Part shown: in pieces, positions 44,719 to 54,929 of the stretch | How positions within the stretch are numbered: the first letter of the stretch is position 1 | Layout: each line of letters opens with the position of its first letter | DNA from: Pacificimonas pallii | GTDB taxonomy: Bacteria; Pseudomonadota; Alphaproteobacteria; Sphingomonadales; Sphingomonadaceae | Assembly (NCBI RefSeq): GCF_019204005.1 | Contig: NZ_JAGSPA010000002.1 | Coordinates: 620,001 to 684,000 of the forward strand | DNA length: 64,000 nt | Direction of reading: 5' to 3' | The notes under the pieces: model-generated | What the model saw: the letters and a program-made list of their open reading frames with translations, nothing else | The model's database searches: none | Told to the model about the DNA's origin: nothing | Program-made: the position numbers and the translations under genes

Positions 44719-47211
44719 TTATCCGGCAAGCGTATTGCGAACCTTTTCGGTGATTTCGGCGACGGAGAACGGCTTTGCCAAGAACCCCGCATCGTCGATT
44801 TCCACAGAAGAGCGGAGCTGTTCCTCGGCATATCCCGACATGAAGATGATCTTGAGGTCGGGGAACAGCGCGCGCGCCTCCGCGACCAGCGCCGGGCCGT
44901 CCATGATGGGCATCACCACGTCCGTGATCAGCAGGTGCGGCGGCGTGTCCATGCCGCGCAATATGTCGAGCGCGACTTCGCCGTCGGCAGCGCAGATGAC
45001 ATCATAGCCCTTTCTGGTGAGCGCGCGTTCCGCAACGGCGCGGACCATGTCTTCATCCTCCGCGATCAGGATCGTGCCTTCGCCAAAGCTGACCTCCTCA
45101 CCGACCTTCTGCGCGGGCGTTTCGTCGGTTTCCGCCAGCGCCTCCTGCGCGGGGAGGTAGATGGTGAACCGGGTACCCTCATCCGGTGTCGAGTCCGCGA
45201 AGATAAAGCCGCCGGACTGCTTTACGATGCCGTAAACGGTGGAAAGGCCAAGGCCGGTGCCGCGTCCAACCTCCTTCGTCGTGAAGAAGGGTTCGAAGAT
45301 CTTCGGCAGGGCTTCGGGCGGAATGCCCGATCCCGTATCGGCAACGGAAATGGCAACATAATCGTCAGGGGGCATCCCCTCGCGGTTGAGGCGCTTGCTA
45401 TCCTGCGGCGTGACGGCAAATGTCCGGATGGTCAGCGCGCCGCCATCGGGCATGGCATCGCGCGCGTTCACCGCCAGATTGACGATGACCTGCTCCATCT
45501 GGCCCGGATCGGCGCGCACCGGCGCCAGACCGCGGCCGTGCTCCACCCTGAAGGTGACACGTTCGCCAAGAAGGCGCTTCAGAAGGTGCGACAGCTCGCC
45601 AACAATGTCGCTGACCTGCAGCATCTGCGGTTTCAGGGTCTGCTGGCGCGAAAATGCGAGCAGCTGGCGGACCAGATTCGCCGCGCGATTGGCGTTCTGC
45701 CGAACCTGATTGATATCGTCGAAATCGGTATCGCCAGGGCTGTGGCGCATCATCATCAGATCGCAATAGCCGATGATGGCCGTCAGGATATTGTTGAAGT
45801 CGTGCGCGACGCCGCCGGCAAGCTGGCCCACGGCCTGCATCTTCGTGGCCTGGGTAATCTGCCGTTCTAGTTTCAGCTGTTCGCGGTTATCCTTGAGGGA
45901 CAGGACGACTGCCGGACCGTCCTGCCACGGCGCGCGGCCGATGGTCAGCATCACCGGCTCGTCCGGGCGGTGCTTCAGGCGAACGCGAATATCCCTGGCA
46001 ACGTCCATATTTCGCGCGGCCGTGCGCACCATGTCGGCAACCGCCGCCTTGTCGTCCTTGCCAACAAGGTCGCTGGGATAAATCAGCCCGGTGCTTGAAT
46101 CGCCGGAAATGCCGGCGGCGACGCGGAACGCATCGTTCATATAGGCAAGCTGCCCGTCGCGATCCGCCAGCGCCAGACCGATCGGGAGAACCCCCATCAG
46201 CGCGGGAAGGTCGGTGGGCGCAGGCGCAGATGTCGCCGCAGCCGGCGCATCATCGGCGCGCATCAAGAAGAGATATGCGCCGGCTTCCTCGGCATCGGCA
46301 TCCTCCATATCCATATCCTCCGACGCGTCCTGATTGCTATTGTCCGTCAAGGGAAGCCGCGTGAGCCGGATGTAGATGCGGTCCGCATCGGGCGTCGCCG
46401 GGTGAACCGACAGCCAGTGCCCGCCATCATCATCAAGCTCGACAAGATTGCCAAGATTCAGCGGGATACCCGGCGGCTGCGCGCCAATATTGTCGAGAAA
46501 CGCCGTATTGCTGGCAAGGACGCGGCCATCCGCGCCCGCCATCACAGTCCAAATCCCGGCATCGCCAAACCAGCCGCCGAGCGGCCCCTCGATCATGTCG
46601 CGCGTGTCATCAATCGCCTTGTCGATGTGGTTCCGGCGCAGCGTCCATAATAGATAGTCACGCCCCTGCTCCGCAGGACGAACGGTGATGCGAAGGCGGC
46701 GCCTGAGGCCGTCGTCGCCGTGCACCGTAAGGTCCGCAAAGCCCGTGCCATCGCGGCGGGCGGCATCGGCCGCGTTGCGGATGGCATCACCGCCCCTGCC
46801 GCTGTCGACGAGTTCGAATGGTGAAGGAAAGCCGCCAGCGCGCACGCCATAGGCCGCATTGGCACAGACCAGCCGACCCTCCCTGTCCGTAATCGCAAGC
46901 GAGACCCGCTGCGATTCAAGGGCGGCCCTGACGAGCGCCCAGTCGATACGGCCGCCGCCACGGCGTACCCGGCCAAGCGCGGTGAAATAGGCGACAATGG
47001 CGCTGCCGATGATGAGCGCGGCAAACAGCGCCGCGAACTGCCACACCCCCAAGGCATATCCCACAAGGGCGGCGGAACCGATCGCCAGCAGGACGGCCAT
47101 CCCGATGATGCTCCACATACTGCGCTGCACACCAGGCAGGCGCGGCCATTCTGTGGGGTCAGGGAGCTGGTCGGCGCGAAACGGAGCTTGGGATTCCATG
47201 CCCTTTCTCAT
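44719..47211 (-). CDS. cckA: Hybrid histidine kinase CckA
   Basis: CckA controls the phosphorylation of the cell-cycle regulators CtrA and CpdR through ChpT. The protein (about 830 residues) has two N-terminal membrane helices, PAS-like regions (about 105-200 and 340-445), and HisKA with His in [17 protein letters not shown] (residue 478 counted from an in-frame TTG at 47235). An HATPase domain ([23 protein letters not shown]) and a receiver domain with Asp in [13 protein letters not shown] follow. The exact start is unsure: ATGs at 47211 and 47199 both have nearby purine-rich sequence. It lies upstream of recA, an arrangement seen in related alphaproteobacteria. Confidence 0.93.
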   Translation of the reverse strand: MRKGMESQAPFRADQLPDPTEWPRLPGVQRSMWSIIGMAVLLAIGSAALVGYALGVWQFAALFAALIIGSAIVAYFTALGRVRRGGGRIDWALVRAALESQRVSLAITDREGRLVCANAAYGVRAGGFPSPFELVDSGRGGDAIRNAADAARRDGTGFADLTVHGDDGLRRRLRITVRPAEQGRDYLLWTLRRNHIDKAIDDTRDMIEGPLGGWFGDAGIWTVMAGADGRVLASNTAFLDNIGAQPPGIPLNLGNLVELDDDGGHWLSVHPATPDADRIYIRLTRLPLTDNSNQDASEDMDMEDADAEEAGAYLFLMRADDAPAAATSAPAPTDLPALMGVLPIGLALADRDGQLAYMNDAFRVAAGISGDSSTGLIYPSDLVGKDDKAAVADMVRTAARNMDVARDIRVRLKHRPDEPVMLTIGRAPWQDGPAVVLSLKDNREQLKLERQITQATKMQAVGQLAGGVAHDFNNILTAIIGYCDLMMMRHSPGDTDFDDINQVRQNANRAANLVRQLLAFSRQQTLKPQMLQVSDIVGELSHLLKRLLGERVTFRVEHGRGLAPVRADPGQMEQVIVNLAVNARDAMPDGGALTIRTFAVTPQDSKRLNREGMPPDDYVAISVADTGSGIPPEALPKIFEPFFTTKEVGRGTGLGLSTVYGIVKQSGGFIFADSTPDEGTRFTIYLPAQEALAETDETPAQKVGEEVSFGEGTILIAEDEDMVRAVAERALTRKGYDVICAADGEVALDILRGMDTPPHLLITDVVMPIMDGPALVAEARALFPDLKIIFMSGYAEEQLRSSVEIDDAGFLAKPFSVAEITEKVRNTLAG

Positions 47212-47306
47212 CCCTTCCGCTCGCGCTTCGGTCAAGGCGCTTACAATGATCGGCGGGATGGGCGGCGCACCATTTTCGCTGCGCTGCCCATCCCCTGATC
47301 AGGCGG

Positions 47307-48140
47307 TCAGAAGCTGTAGCCGACCGAGACCACGACCTGACCATCCGCCACGAACGGAGAGCCGCTGCCGATCACGCGGGTGCCGACCACGTTTTCCCGG
47401 GTCTTGCCGATGTTCGTGTCGACATAGGCAACACCGAATTCAAGGCCGACAAGTTCGGCTGACGCCCCGATCGACCAATCAAGATAATTGTCGCTGAAGG
47501 ACTCGAAACCGGCGGCGGAGACGCCCGTCCCCCCCAGCCCCAGAGCCCCATCGGTGTAACCAAGATGTGCTGAAAGGCTGATGGGCGTGTTCGGTATGCC
47601 TGCCCCGAGATCGCCATAGACATAAATATTGTCGTCGCCAATCGAGCCCTGGTCCGGTGCCCAGGCCACGCCAACGGTGGCTTCCGCAGGGCCGATCTCA
47701 GCGCCCAGGGAACCGTAGAACTCGACATAGTCGTTATTGCCCGCGGCACCCGGATAGAGATAATAGAGCACGCCGATATCATAGGTGCCGACACCGCCGA
47801 CGGTGCCGCCATAACCGGCATAGACATCGAGTTCGAGATTGGGATCGCCAAAAGTGCCGAAGCCGCCGAGGTTCGAACCCCAGGTGCCGACATAGAAACC
47901 GGAACTGTGCGCCAGATCGATGCCGCCCTGCAACGCCAGTTCCTCGTCGGAAAAGGAAATGCCGCGGAAGCGATAGTCGGAATAAAGGCCGACATTGCCC
48001 GACAATTCCCAGTCGCCCGGGATGTCGGTATCGGTCGCGGCGTCAAGTGCGGTATCCTGTGCCGTCACCGCGGTCGCGGCCATCGCGGCGCAAAGCCATG
48101 CGCCTGCAAAGGCACTGCGTCTTGGAGCGTTATTCATCAT
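47307..48140 (-). CDS. TorF-family putative outer membrane porin
   Basis: From the ATG at 48140 (AAGG 8-9 nt upstream) the 277-residue protein has a signal peptide (cut near VTAQD), then WELSGNVGLYSDYRFRGISF, the hallmark opening of TorF/CHP02001 proteins. Alternating beta-strands follow, ending with VVVSVGYSF, a C-terminal aromatic typical of outer membrane barrels. The solute is unknown. Its upstream region is unusually rich in symmetric elements: a 15-bp palindrome and two 31-bp tandem repeats, with a candidate sRNA ending just before them. Confidence 0.87.
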   Translation of the reverse strand: MMNNAPRRSAFAGAWLCAAMAATAVTAQDTALDAATDTDIPGDWELSGNVGLYSDYRFRGISFSDEELALQGGIDLAHSSGFYVGTWGSNLGGFGTFGDPNLELDVYAGYGGTVGGVGTYDIGVLYYLYPGAAGNNDYVEFYGSLGAEIGPAEATVGVAWAPDQGSIGDDNIYVYGDLGAGIPNTPISLSAHLGYTDGALGLGGTGVSAAGFESFSDNYLDWSIGASAELVGLEFGVAYVDTNIGKTRENVVGTRVIGSGSPFVADGQVVVSVGYSF

Positions 48141-48250
48141 TCTATATACCCTTCTGATTTCAGCTGTTTTGCCGCTCGCCCGGAAGGGAAACAAATCGAT
48201 CTTGCGCCGATCTGCACCCATCATGGCAAAGGTCCTCATGCCACTCAAGC

Positions 48251-48265
48251 CTGCCTATTAGGCAG
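48251..48265. promoter_or_regulatory. 15-bp palindrome upstream of torF-like gene
   Basis: CTGCCTA-T-TAGGCAG is a perfect 7-bp dyad around one central base, 111 nt before the porin start and 7 nt from the tandem repeats. It looks like an operator for a dimeric regulator. Confidence 0.45.
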
Positions 48266-48272
48266 CGCGGAG

Positions 48273-48334
48273 AATTGCACGGTCCTGATGCAAAATCGTC
48301 ACAAATTGCATGGCGCTGATGCAAAATCGTCACA
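48273..48334. repeat. Two 31-bp tandem direct repeats with internal dyads
   Basis: Units 48273-48303 and 48304-48334 are identical at 28 of 31 positions. Both contain CTGATGCAAAATCGTCACA. Each has the dyad TTGCA(C/T)-N7-ATGCAA, perfect in the second unit. The 31-bp period is close to three helical turns, so proteins bound to the two units would sit on the same face of DNA. The repeats lie between the sRNA terminator and the porin promoter region. Confidence 0.8.
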
Positions 48335-48335
48335 T

Positions 48336-48410
48336 AAAAAAGGGGCCGCCCCTCAAAAAGAGGAACGGCCCAGTCAATCCTTGGGGAGGATCGCTCCGAA
48401 GAGCATGATC
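48336..48410 (-). ncRNA. Candidate trans-acting sRNA, SuhB/mmgR (alpha-r8)-like
   Basis: A strong minus-strand terminator (48337-48371) has no protein gene upstream of it, only a gap up to parE, which reads the other way. The implied transcript of about 70 nt would start near 48404-48410. It has a hairpin GCTC-TTCG-GAGC (48393-48404, with an outer GATC/GATC extension), then an unpaired or weakly paired ATCCTCCCCAAGGAT (48377-48391), then the terminator stem. A TTGCGT / CAATAT promoter with 17-nt spacing precedes it. The exposed CCUCCCC is complementary to Shine-Dalgarno sequences, as in SuhB/mmgR sRNAs known from Sinorhizobium and Sphingopyxis. Family membership is inference from architecture. 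Confidence 0.55.
48337..48371 (-). terminator. Rho-independent terminator of the candidate sRNA
   Basis: On the minus strand GGGCCG/CGGCCC pairs outside and CCTC/GAGG inside, with small internal and terminal loops, followed by TTTTTT. This is the only strong terminator in the window not assignable to a protein-coding gene. Confidence 0.8.
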
Positions 48411-48551
48411 ATATTGCATCGCAGCATAACGTGACGCAAGGATAAATATATTACGATTTTTCTGATTCTTATCGTTTCCGCATTGCAGCATTCGCCGGGC
48501 ACGGTGCCAGGTACGGGTGACGCGCAGGATCGCCGCTGATAAGCAGGCGTG

Positions 48552-50531
48552 ATGAGCGATCTGTTTGTCGGCGCCGACGCGCAGCCTGAAAATTACAACG
48601 CCAGTGAAATCGAGGTCCTGGAAGGTCTCGAGCCCGTCCGGCGGCGACCGGGCATGTATATCGGTGGCACCGACGAGCGCGCCCTGCACCACCTTGCCAA
48701 TGAAGTCATCGACAATGCCATGGATGAGGCCGTGGCAGGCCATGCGACCCGCATCTCGATGCACCTGTCCGCCGATGGCAGCCTGAGCGTCAGCGACAAT
48801 GGCCGCGGTATCCCGGTCGACGAACACCCCCGCTATCCCGGCAAAAGCGCGCTCGAAGTCATCTTCATGATGCTGCATTCCGGCGGTAAGTTTTCCGGCA
48901 AGGCCTACGAAACCTCGGGCGGTCTGCACGGTGTCGGCGTGTCGGTGGTCAACGCCCTGTCGGAAATGCTGGAGGTCGAGGTCACCCGGAACAAGACCGT
49001 CTACCGGGCCACATTTTCTCGCGGGGACGTCGTCGACGCGCTGGCGGAGGTGGGAACGGCGACCAATCGCCGGGGCACGCGCATCACCTTCCGCCCGGAC
49101 GCCGAGATTTTCGGAAGAAAGGCGCGCCTGAAGGCCCCGCGCCTGTTCCGGCTCGCCCGGTCGAAGGCGTATCTGTTCGGCGGCGTCGAGATTCGCTGGA
49201 CGTGCGATGAGCCGCTGGCCGACGCGGACGTGCCGACGGAAGCGACCTTCAAATTCCCAGGCGGTCTGGCGGATCATCTGAAAGAGCTGGTCGACGACCG
49301 CGAATGTGCGACAAGCGACGCCTTTACCGGCAGCGCGGAATTTCCCGATGGCCAGGGCCGCGTCGAATGGGCCGTGGCCTGGCCATTATATGGCGAGGGA
49401 TCGTCAAGCTATTACTGTAACACGATCCCGACGCCGGATGGCGGCACGCACGAAAATGGCCTGCGCGGAGCGCTGACCAAAGGCATGCGCGCCTTCGCAG
49501 AGCTGACCGGCACGAAGAAGGGCGCGCAATTGACCGCCGACGACATGGTCAACGGCGCCGAGATCATGCTGTCGGTTTTCGTGCGCGAACCGCAATTCCA
49601 GTCGCAGACCAAGGACCGCCTCACCAGCCCCGAGGCGGCGCGCCTGGTCGAGGCCGCGGTGCGCGATAATTTCGACCATTTCCTGTCGGACGATATGAAT
49701 CGTGGGCGCTCGCTGATGGGGTTCGCGCTCGACCGGCTCGATGAACGGCTGAAGCGCAAGGCGGAAAAGGAGGTCAAGCGCAAGACGGCGACAAATAAGA
49801 AAGGACTGCGCCTGCCCGGCAAGCTGACCGACTGTTCGGCCGGCGGTGCCGGTGACACCGAACTGTTCATCGTCGAGGGCGATTCAGCCGGGGGCAGTGC
49901 GAAACAGGCGCGGGACCGCAAGACGCAGGCGATCCTGCCCATCCGCGGCAAGATCCTGAATGTGGCAAGCTCCACCACGGCGAAGATTGCCGCCAATAGC
50001 GAGATTGCCGATTTGATTCTGGCCATCGGTGCGGGTGCGGGTGCAACTTATGACGACGATGCCGTGCGCTATGACCGCATCGTCATCATGACCGACGCCG
50101 ACGTCGATGGCGCGCATATCGCAACGCTGTTGATGACGTTCTTTTTTCAGGAAATGCCGGGGCTTGTGAAAGGGGGCCGCCTGTATCTGGCGCAGCCGCC
50201 GCTGTACCGCATCGCGCAGGGCGGCAAGGTTGCCTATGCCCGCGACGACGCGCACCGCGAAGAGCTGATGCGGGTTGAATTCACCGGCAAGGGCAAGATC
50301 GATACGAGCCGCTTCAAGGGCCTGGGCGAGATGTCGCCGGGGCAGTTGAAGGAGACCACGATGGATCCCCAGAAGCGTACGCTGATCCGCGTGACCCTGC
50401 CGTCAGAATATCAGGCCGGTGCGCCGGTACGCGAGCTGGTCGACAGGCTGATGGGCAAGGATCCGGCCCACCGCTTCCAGTTCATTCAGGACAATGCCCG
50501 CGAACTGGATGAAGCGGCGATCGACGCGTAG
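48552..50531 (+). CDS. parE: DNA topoisomerase IV subunit B
   Basis: ParE is the ATPase half of the enzyme that decatenates daughter chromosomes. The 659-residue protein has the GHKL ATPase domain (NEVIDNAMDEAVAGHA, DNGRGIPVDEHP, GLHGVGVSVVNALS), a transducer domain and the TOPRIM domain with EGDSAGGSAKQARDR and TDADVDGAHIATLL. The short length, and GKLTDCS before the TOPRIM, point to ParE rather than GyrB. A GTG directly before the ATG at 48552 is also possible. It converges with the LysR gene 10 nt downstream. Confidence 0.93.
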   Translation: MSDLFVGADAQPENYNASEIEVLEGLEPVRRRPGMYIGGTDERALHHLANEVIDNAMDEAVAGHATRISMHLSADGSLSVSDNGRGIPVDEHPRYPGKSALEVIFMMLHSGGKFSGKAYETSGGLHGVGVSVVNALSEMLEVEVTRNKTVYRATFSRGDVVDALAEVGTATNRRGTRITFRPDAEIFGRKARLKAPRLFRLARSKAYLFGGVEIRWTCDEPLADADVPTEATFKFPGGLADHLKELVDDRECATSDAFTGSAEFPDGQGRVEWAVAWPLYGEGSSSYYCNTIPTPDGGTHENGLRGALTKGMRAFAELTGTKKGAQLTADDMVNGAEIMLSVFVREPQFQSQTKDRLTSPEAARLVEAAVRDNFDHFLSDDMNRGRSLMGFALDRLDERLKRKAEKEVKRKTATNKKGLRLPGKLTDCSAGGAGDTELFIVEGDSAGGSAKQARDRKTQAILPIRGKILNVASSTTAKIAANSEIADLILAIGAGAGATYDDDAVRYDRIVIMTDADVDGAHIATLLMTFFFQEMPGLVKGGRLYLAQPPLYRIAQGGKVAYARDDAHREELMRVEFTGKGKIDTSRFKGLGEMSPGQLKETTMDPQKRTLIRVTLPSEYQAGAPVRELVDRLMGKDPAHRFQFIQDNARELDEAAIDA

Positions 50532-50541
50532 GGCGCGTGCG

Positions 50542-51402
50542 CTATGCCGTGAGCGCCGTGACGACCGCCTTCACCTTGGCCTGACGCCAGCGTTCGGGCG
50601 GCGCGACGAGCCAGAAATGGTCGTCGCTGGGAATGCCATCGAACAGCTGCACCACACGTCTGGCATTGATATCGTCGCGTGCCAATGTGAGGGGCACGCG
50701 GGCAATGCCATAGCCAGAGGCGGCGGCGTCGAGCGCAAGGCCTTCGTCGACGACACTCAGGCCGCCATCCACATCCTTGTGCACCAGGCCATGCCCATCG
50801 AACCAGGCCTGCCAGCTTTCGCCGGGATGATGGATGAGCGACAGCGTCAGAAGATCGGCGGGCGCGGCGACATTGGCCGCCGCCGCGGGCGCGGCGACGA
50901 CGATCACCTGCTCCTCCGCGACCCGTGCGCCCGACAGTTCCTCTTCGGCTGGCAGCGCCCCCCATCTGACGGCCAGATCCATATTGGCGGTCGCGAAATC
51001 GGTACCGTCGTCGGTCGGGACGAGAATGAAGCGCTGTTCCGGCGCGTCCGCGCCAAGAGCGGCGAGCCGGGCCGACAGCCACTTGCCGATGACCGCACGC
51101 GGCGCGCCAATGGTCATGACCTTGTCGCCCTGCCCCGACTGCATACGATCAACAGCCGTCTCAATTTCCGCAAAGCCGTCGCGTAGTGCCGGAAGCGCCG
51201 CCTCCGCCTCGGGCGTCAGTTCAAGATTGCGCGTAAGACGGCGAAACAGGACGACGCCGAGCACCTCTTCCAATGTGCGGATCTGCTGACCGACAGCCGC
51301 CGGTGTGACGTGCAGTTCATCGGCCGCCTTCGTGAAGGACAAATGCCGCGCCGCAGCGTCGAAGACGCGCAGACCGTTGAGGGGAAGAAGGCTGCGTTTC
51401 AT
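50542..51402 (-). CDS. LysR-family transcriptional regulator, GcvA-like
   Basis: The 286-residue protein opens with LLPLNGLRVFDAAARHLSFT and the helix-turn-helix KAADELHVTPAAVGQQIRTLE, the GcvA subgroup pattern, followed by a ligand-binding domain. GcvA relatives regulate glycine cleavage, beta-lactamase (AmpR) or other targets; no divergent target gene lies next to it, since the upstream neighbour is the TonB-C protein on the same strand. The effector is unknown. Confidence 0.88.
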   Translation of the reverse strand: MKRSLLPLNGLRVFDAAARHLSFTKAADELHVTPAAVGQQIRTLEEVLGVVLFRRLTRNLELTPEAEAALPALRDGFAEIETAVDRMQSGQGDKVMTIGAPRAVIGKWLSARLAALGADAPEQRFILVPTDDGTDFATANMDLAVRWGALPAEEELSGARVAEEQVIVVAAPAAAANVAAPADLLTLSLIHHPGESWQAWFDGHGLVHKDVDGGLSVVDEGLALDAAASGYGIARVPLTLARDDINARRVVQLFDGIPSDDHFWLVAPPERWRQAKVKAVVTALTA

Positions 51403-51431
51403 TTCGACGTCTCTCGATATTCAAATATAAT

Positions 51432-53420
51432 TTAATCAGCTGACTCAAATTTGTAGCGTTGCCTCCAATCCTGACATCCGATCTGCGTACCCTGCCTGTA
51501 AATCGGTGCGAACCGCATTCTGCGCGCTGCTGCACTTACGGTCTTGTTAAACACGAAAGGAGGAAAGGAGTAAGTAATCCTGGGCGTAATTGCCTTGCCG
51601 TCGGAACCAATGTCAAACTCGGAAACAACCTGTCCGCTCATGCCGAGCCGGATCAATATGTCCGGGTAATTCCCGCTTGAAATACCTTTCCGTTCCACCA
51701 GCGGGCGCAGGTCCACCAAGGAACATTGATCCGGCGTCAGGCCGCTGTTCGTCAGATAATTTTCAGCATCTTCGAACCTCTTGAGTTCCGCCGAAAGCGA
51801 CGCGAGCCGCAGATTCGCAAGCTGCATGGACAGACTGGATTCCGGCAGACCTGTTTTCAAGACCGACGCATAATCGGAAAGCGCCGTCCGCTTATCATCC
51901 TCGAATTCGCGTTCACGGCCCGCTCGTATGTACAACAGCGCCAGCGCTTCTGCGCGCAGGGGGTCCGTGCTTTTCTCTACATCGGCAATCCTGGCAAGAT
52001 ATTCGTCACGCATCGTAAAGTGCTCGAAGTGTTCAGGAAACGCCCACAATAAGGCGCGTTCGCTTGCCGACCAACCAAGCGAACGCGCGAGCGCGTCGGC
52101 TCGTGCCTGAAACGCCTGTGCAGCCTCGCGGTCCGTTTCCACATTGGCGAGCTCTACCAAAGTGATCAGACCGGAAAGACTATCGACCGCATCGGCGGCC
52201 TCCAATTTTGCCAGCGCGCCGCGCAGGCGAACACGGAACGACTGATCCAATTCATCATCGCCAGGATACAGAATATGTCGAAACTGGCCAACTTCCTCAA
52301 ACTTTGAATTGACAAGAGAAAATGCATGATCACCCATGGTTCGCAACTGGCGATCATTCTTATTGGTACAACTGACCTGCACGCGCATCGACGCGCGGAA
52401 AAAGCGCGAAACATTCTTCAGATTGGCCGAGTTCCAGGCCGTCTTTCGCATTTCCGAAATAAATTCCGCCTCGATTGCGCCGGGGCGCGAGGAATAAATG
52501 GGGGTCACGCTTGCAATTGTTCCGTCTTCAGCGATGCCGAGGTCAAGAATCATGCTGTCCTCGGGCCGCACGATGCCGAGCGGTGCGCATTGCGGTAGTC
52601 CTAGCCGATCCGGGGCTGGCGGCGTCTCCTCCATCATGCGGCCAGCCCCTGAGCTTTCAAGGACGAGCAGTGCATCATACCTGCGGCCGCGGAGAAAATC
52701 GGGATATGACGCCTCCGCACGCAGGCGCGCATCATAAATGTCGATTTTTCTTGAGCGCCGCCCCGCCAGCGCCAGCGCCTTGTCATAATAATCATCGGCG
52801 ACGGCCGGAGCCTCGTGATTGAGCGCGATGCGGCCCCTCAATGTGAAGAGGGCGGTGAGCAGTTCTTCATTCTCCTTTGTATGCTCCATGCCCTGTACCT
52901 CGGCAATGGCCGCTTCAGCGAGCGCCCGCGCCCGGTCAGGGCGATGGAAGATACTGGATCGCGCCTCTCCCATCTTTGCGGGAGACAATGCCGTGCTCGA
53001 GGGATCGATTTCCTCAGCGTGAGCATATGTCGCCGCAGCGATGGGCAGGTTGCCATTCATTTCATATATCGAGGCGAGGGCAATGCTGTTCGCGGCGGCT
53101 TCACTGCCGCCACCCTCCGGTAAGCCCTCAAATATACGTGCGGCTTCCTCCAGATCGCCAAGGGCCTGTGCGCGCTGGCCGAAATTGACGAGCGCATCCC
53201 CGCGGCGGCTAAGGACGGCTGCGCCGACAGCACCGCCGCGCTGGGTTTCACTGAGGTCGTCGAGCAACGCTCCGAACAGCTTCGCAGCGTCGGCCCAATT
53301 CTCAGCCTCATAAGCTGTCTGTGCGGTATCGAATCGGTCCTGAAGACTCTGCGCCGATATGGGCGCCGCGAGCAGGATCGCCCCTGCCAGAGCGGCCGCC
53401 TGTGCTGTCCTTCTCATCAT
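51432..53420 (-). CDS. Exported TPR protein with two TonB-C-like domains
   Basis: From the ATG at 53420 (GGAG 5 nt upstream) the 662-residue product has a signal peptide ([16 protein letters not shown]), TPR-like helices (about 25-240) and a first TonB C-terminal-like domain (about 278-351, [19 protein letters not shown]...MRVQVSC). Another helical region follows, then a second such domain at the end (about 577-662, [20 protein letters not shown]...[11 protein letters not shown]). It lacks the membrane anchor and Pro-rich spacer of true TonB, so it should be periplasmic. Both domains contain cysteines that might form disulfides. Function unknown; possibly an envelope scaffold or partner of outer membrane receptors. 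It is divergent from queC. Confidence 0.7.
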   Translation of the reverse strand: MMRRTAQAAALAGAILLAAPISAQSLQDRFDTAQTAYEAENWADAAKLFGALLDDLSETQRGGAVGAAVLSRRGDALVNFGQRAQALGDLEEAARIFEGLPEGGGSEAAANSIALASIYEMNGNLPIAAATYAHAEEIDPSSTALSPAKMGEARSSIFHRPDRARALAEAAIAEVQGMEHTKENEELLTALFTLRGRIALNHEAPAVADDYYDKALALAGRRSRKIDIYDARLRAEASYPDFLRGRRYDALLVLESSGAGRMMEETPPAPDRLGLPQCAPLGIVRPEDSMILDLGIAEDGTIASVTPIYSSRPGAIEAEFISEMRKTAWNSANLKNVSRFFRASMRVQVSCTNKNDRQLRTMGDHAFSLVNSKFEEVGQFRHILYPGDDELDQSFRVRLRGALAKLEAADAVDSLSGLITLVELANVETDREAAQAFQARADALARSLGWSASERALLWAFPEHFEHFTMRDEYLARIADVEKSTDPLRAEALALLYIRAGREREFEDDKRTALSDYASVLKTGLPESSLSMQLANLRLASLSAELKRFEDAENYLTNSGLTPDQCSLVDLRPLVERKGISSGNYPDILIRLGMSGQVVSEFDIGSDGKAITPRITYSFPPFVFNKTVSAAARRMRFAPIYRQGTQIGCQDWRQRYKFESAD

Positions 53421-53470
53421 CCTGCTCCGACCTGCTTGCCCCCGTGCGGCGCAGCGTTTATCGCGCCAGC

Positions 53471-54166
53471 ATGTCAAAAGGTAAAGCCATTGTGCTGCTC
53501 TCAGGCGGCCTCGATTCAACGACTTGCGCGGCCGCCGCGAAAGCTGCCGGATTTGCCGTCATGGCCCTGACGATCGACTATAATCAGCGGCACCGGGTCG
53601 AGCTCAACGCGGCGCGGCGCGCGGCGGACGCGTTTGGGGCGGAGCGGCATGTGATCCTGCCGCTCGACCTGTCGATGTTTGGCGGATCTTCGCTGACCGA
53701 CGATATCGATGTCCCGAAGGGCGACGGCGCGGTCGATGAAAGCATCATTCCGCCGACCTACGTTCCCGCGCGCAATACGGTGTTCCTGTCAGTGGCGCTG
53801 GCGTGGGCCGAGGCGGTCGGTGCGCGCGACATCTTTATCGGCGTCAATGCGCTGGATTATTCCGGATATCCGGACTGCCGCCCGGATTTCATTAGGGCGT
53901 TCGAAGCGCTGGCCGCGCAGGCGACGAAGGCGGGTGTCGAGGGCGACGCGTTTCGGATCCACACGCCGCTGCTTGACCTGGACAAGGCGGGGATCGCGAA
54001 GCTGGCGCACAGGCTGGACGTTGACATAAAGGCGACGTGGACGTGCTACGATCCCGTAATGGACGGCGATAGTGCGCTGCATTGTGGTCGCTGCGACGCG
54101 TGCCGCCTGCGCAAGAAGGGCTTTGTCGAGGCCGATTTGCCCGATCCCACCCGTTACGCGGCATGA
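53471..54166 (+). CDS. queC: 7-cyano-7-deazaguanine synthase QueC
   Basis: QueC converts 7-carboxy-7-deazaguanine to preQ0 with ATP and ammonia in queuosine synthesis. The 231-residue protein, from the ATG at 53471, has the PP-loop [13 protein letters not shown], then [39 protein letters not shown] and the zinc-binding cysteines in [15 protein letters not shown]. Its stop overlaps the queE start by ATGA, so the two genes form one unit. Confidence 0.97.
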   Translation: MSKGKAIVLLSGGLDSTTCAAAAKAAGFAVMALTIDYNQRHRVELNAARRAADAFGAERHVILPLDLSMFGGSSLTDDIDVPKGDGAVDESIIPPTYVPARNTVFLSVALAWAEAVGARDIFIGVNALDYSGYPDCRPDFIRAFEALAAQATKAGVEGDAFRIHTPLLDLDKAGIAKLAHRLDVDIKATWTCYDPVMDGDSALHCGRCDACRLRKKGFVEADLPDPTRYAA

Positions 54167-54795
54167 CCTATGCGGTGAAGGAACTGTTCCTGACCCTGCA
54201 GGGCGAGGGCGCGCAGGCGGGGCGGCGCGCGGTGTTCCTGCGCTTCGCCGGGTGCAATTTGTGGAGCGGACGGGAGCGGGACCGGGCCGCCGCGGTCTGC
54301 ACATTCTGCGACACCGATTTTGTCGGGACCGATGGGCCGGGCGGCGGAAAATTCTTCGACGCCGCCAGCCTGGCAGGCGCAGCCGTCACGGCGTGGGGCG
54401 ATATCGATGAGCACCGACTGATCGTGTGCACGGGGGGCGAGCCCTTGTTGCAGCTCGATCGCGCATTGATCGACGCGCTGCACGGCCAGGGTTTTCGGAT
54501 CGCGGTGGAAACAAATGGAACGATCGCTGCGCCTGACGGGATCGACTGGATTTGCGTCAGTCCGAAGGCCGCCGAACCACTGGTGCAGACATCGGGACAG
54601 GAATTGAAGCTGGTATATCCGCAGAGGGAGAATGATCCGGCGGAATTCGCGGATCTGGATTTCGAGCATTTCTTTCTGCAGCCAATGGATAGTCCCGCGC
54701 AGGCGGAGAATATCGCGGCGGCGACGCGCTACTGCCTGGAAAACCCGCGCTGGCGGCTGAGTTTGCAGACGCACAAGATGATTGGGATACCATAA
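54163..54795 (+). CDS. queE: 7-carboxy-7-deazaguanine synthase QueE
   Basis: QueE is a radical SAM enzyme that rearranges carboxy-tetrahydropterin to 7-carboxy-7-deazaguanine. Starting at the ATG overlapping the queC stop gives 210 residues ([16 protein letters not shown]). The iron-sulfur motif is C-x14-C-x2-C (FAGCNLWSG...[10 protein letters not shown]) rather than the common C-x3-C-x2-C, as known for the Burkholderia-type QueE with an enlarged cluster loop. [11 protein letters not shown] and ETNGTI are further family marks. Confidence 0.95.
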   Translation: MTYAVKELFLTLQGEGAQAGRRAVFLRFAGCNLWSGRERDRAAAVCTFCDTDFVGTDGPGGGKFFDAASLAGAAVTAWGDIDEHRLIVCTGGEPLLQLDRALIDALHGQGFRIAVETNGTIAAPDGIDWICVSPKAAEPLVQTSGQELKLVYPQRENDPAEFADLDFEHFFLQPMDSPAQAENIAAATRYCLENPRWRLSLQTHKMIGIP

Positions 54796-54870
54796 ATCGA
54801 GAAGCAGCACTCATAGGATGAGCCGATCTCGTGCCTTTCGCGGACGACCACGACGTTCGCGCTGAATATG

Positions 54871-54910
54871 ACGACACGCCATTCCCGGATCAGCGGGAAT
54901 AGCGTGTCGT
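54871..54910. terminator. Long hairpin between queE and the LysM/BON gene
   Basis: The arms ACGACACGCCATTCCCG and CGGGAATAGCGTGTCGT form a 17-bp stem with one mismatch. It lies between convergent genes 75 nt after queE and 20 nt after the leftward gene stop, so it probably terminates both; U-runs are weak. Confidence 0.6.
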
Positions 54911-54929
54911 AAACGAACCGCTGGCCGAT

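Noticed and set aside
44671-45870. Plus-strand open frame of about 399 codons over the 3' half of cckA
   Set aside because: Antisense to the kinase and receiver domains; no family resemblance.
48330-49277. Minus-strand open frame over the 5' part of parE and the sRNA region
   Set aside because: Mostly antisense to parE; the hairpin-terminator structure explains the intergenic part better than coding.
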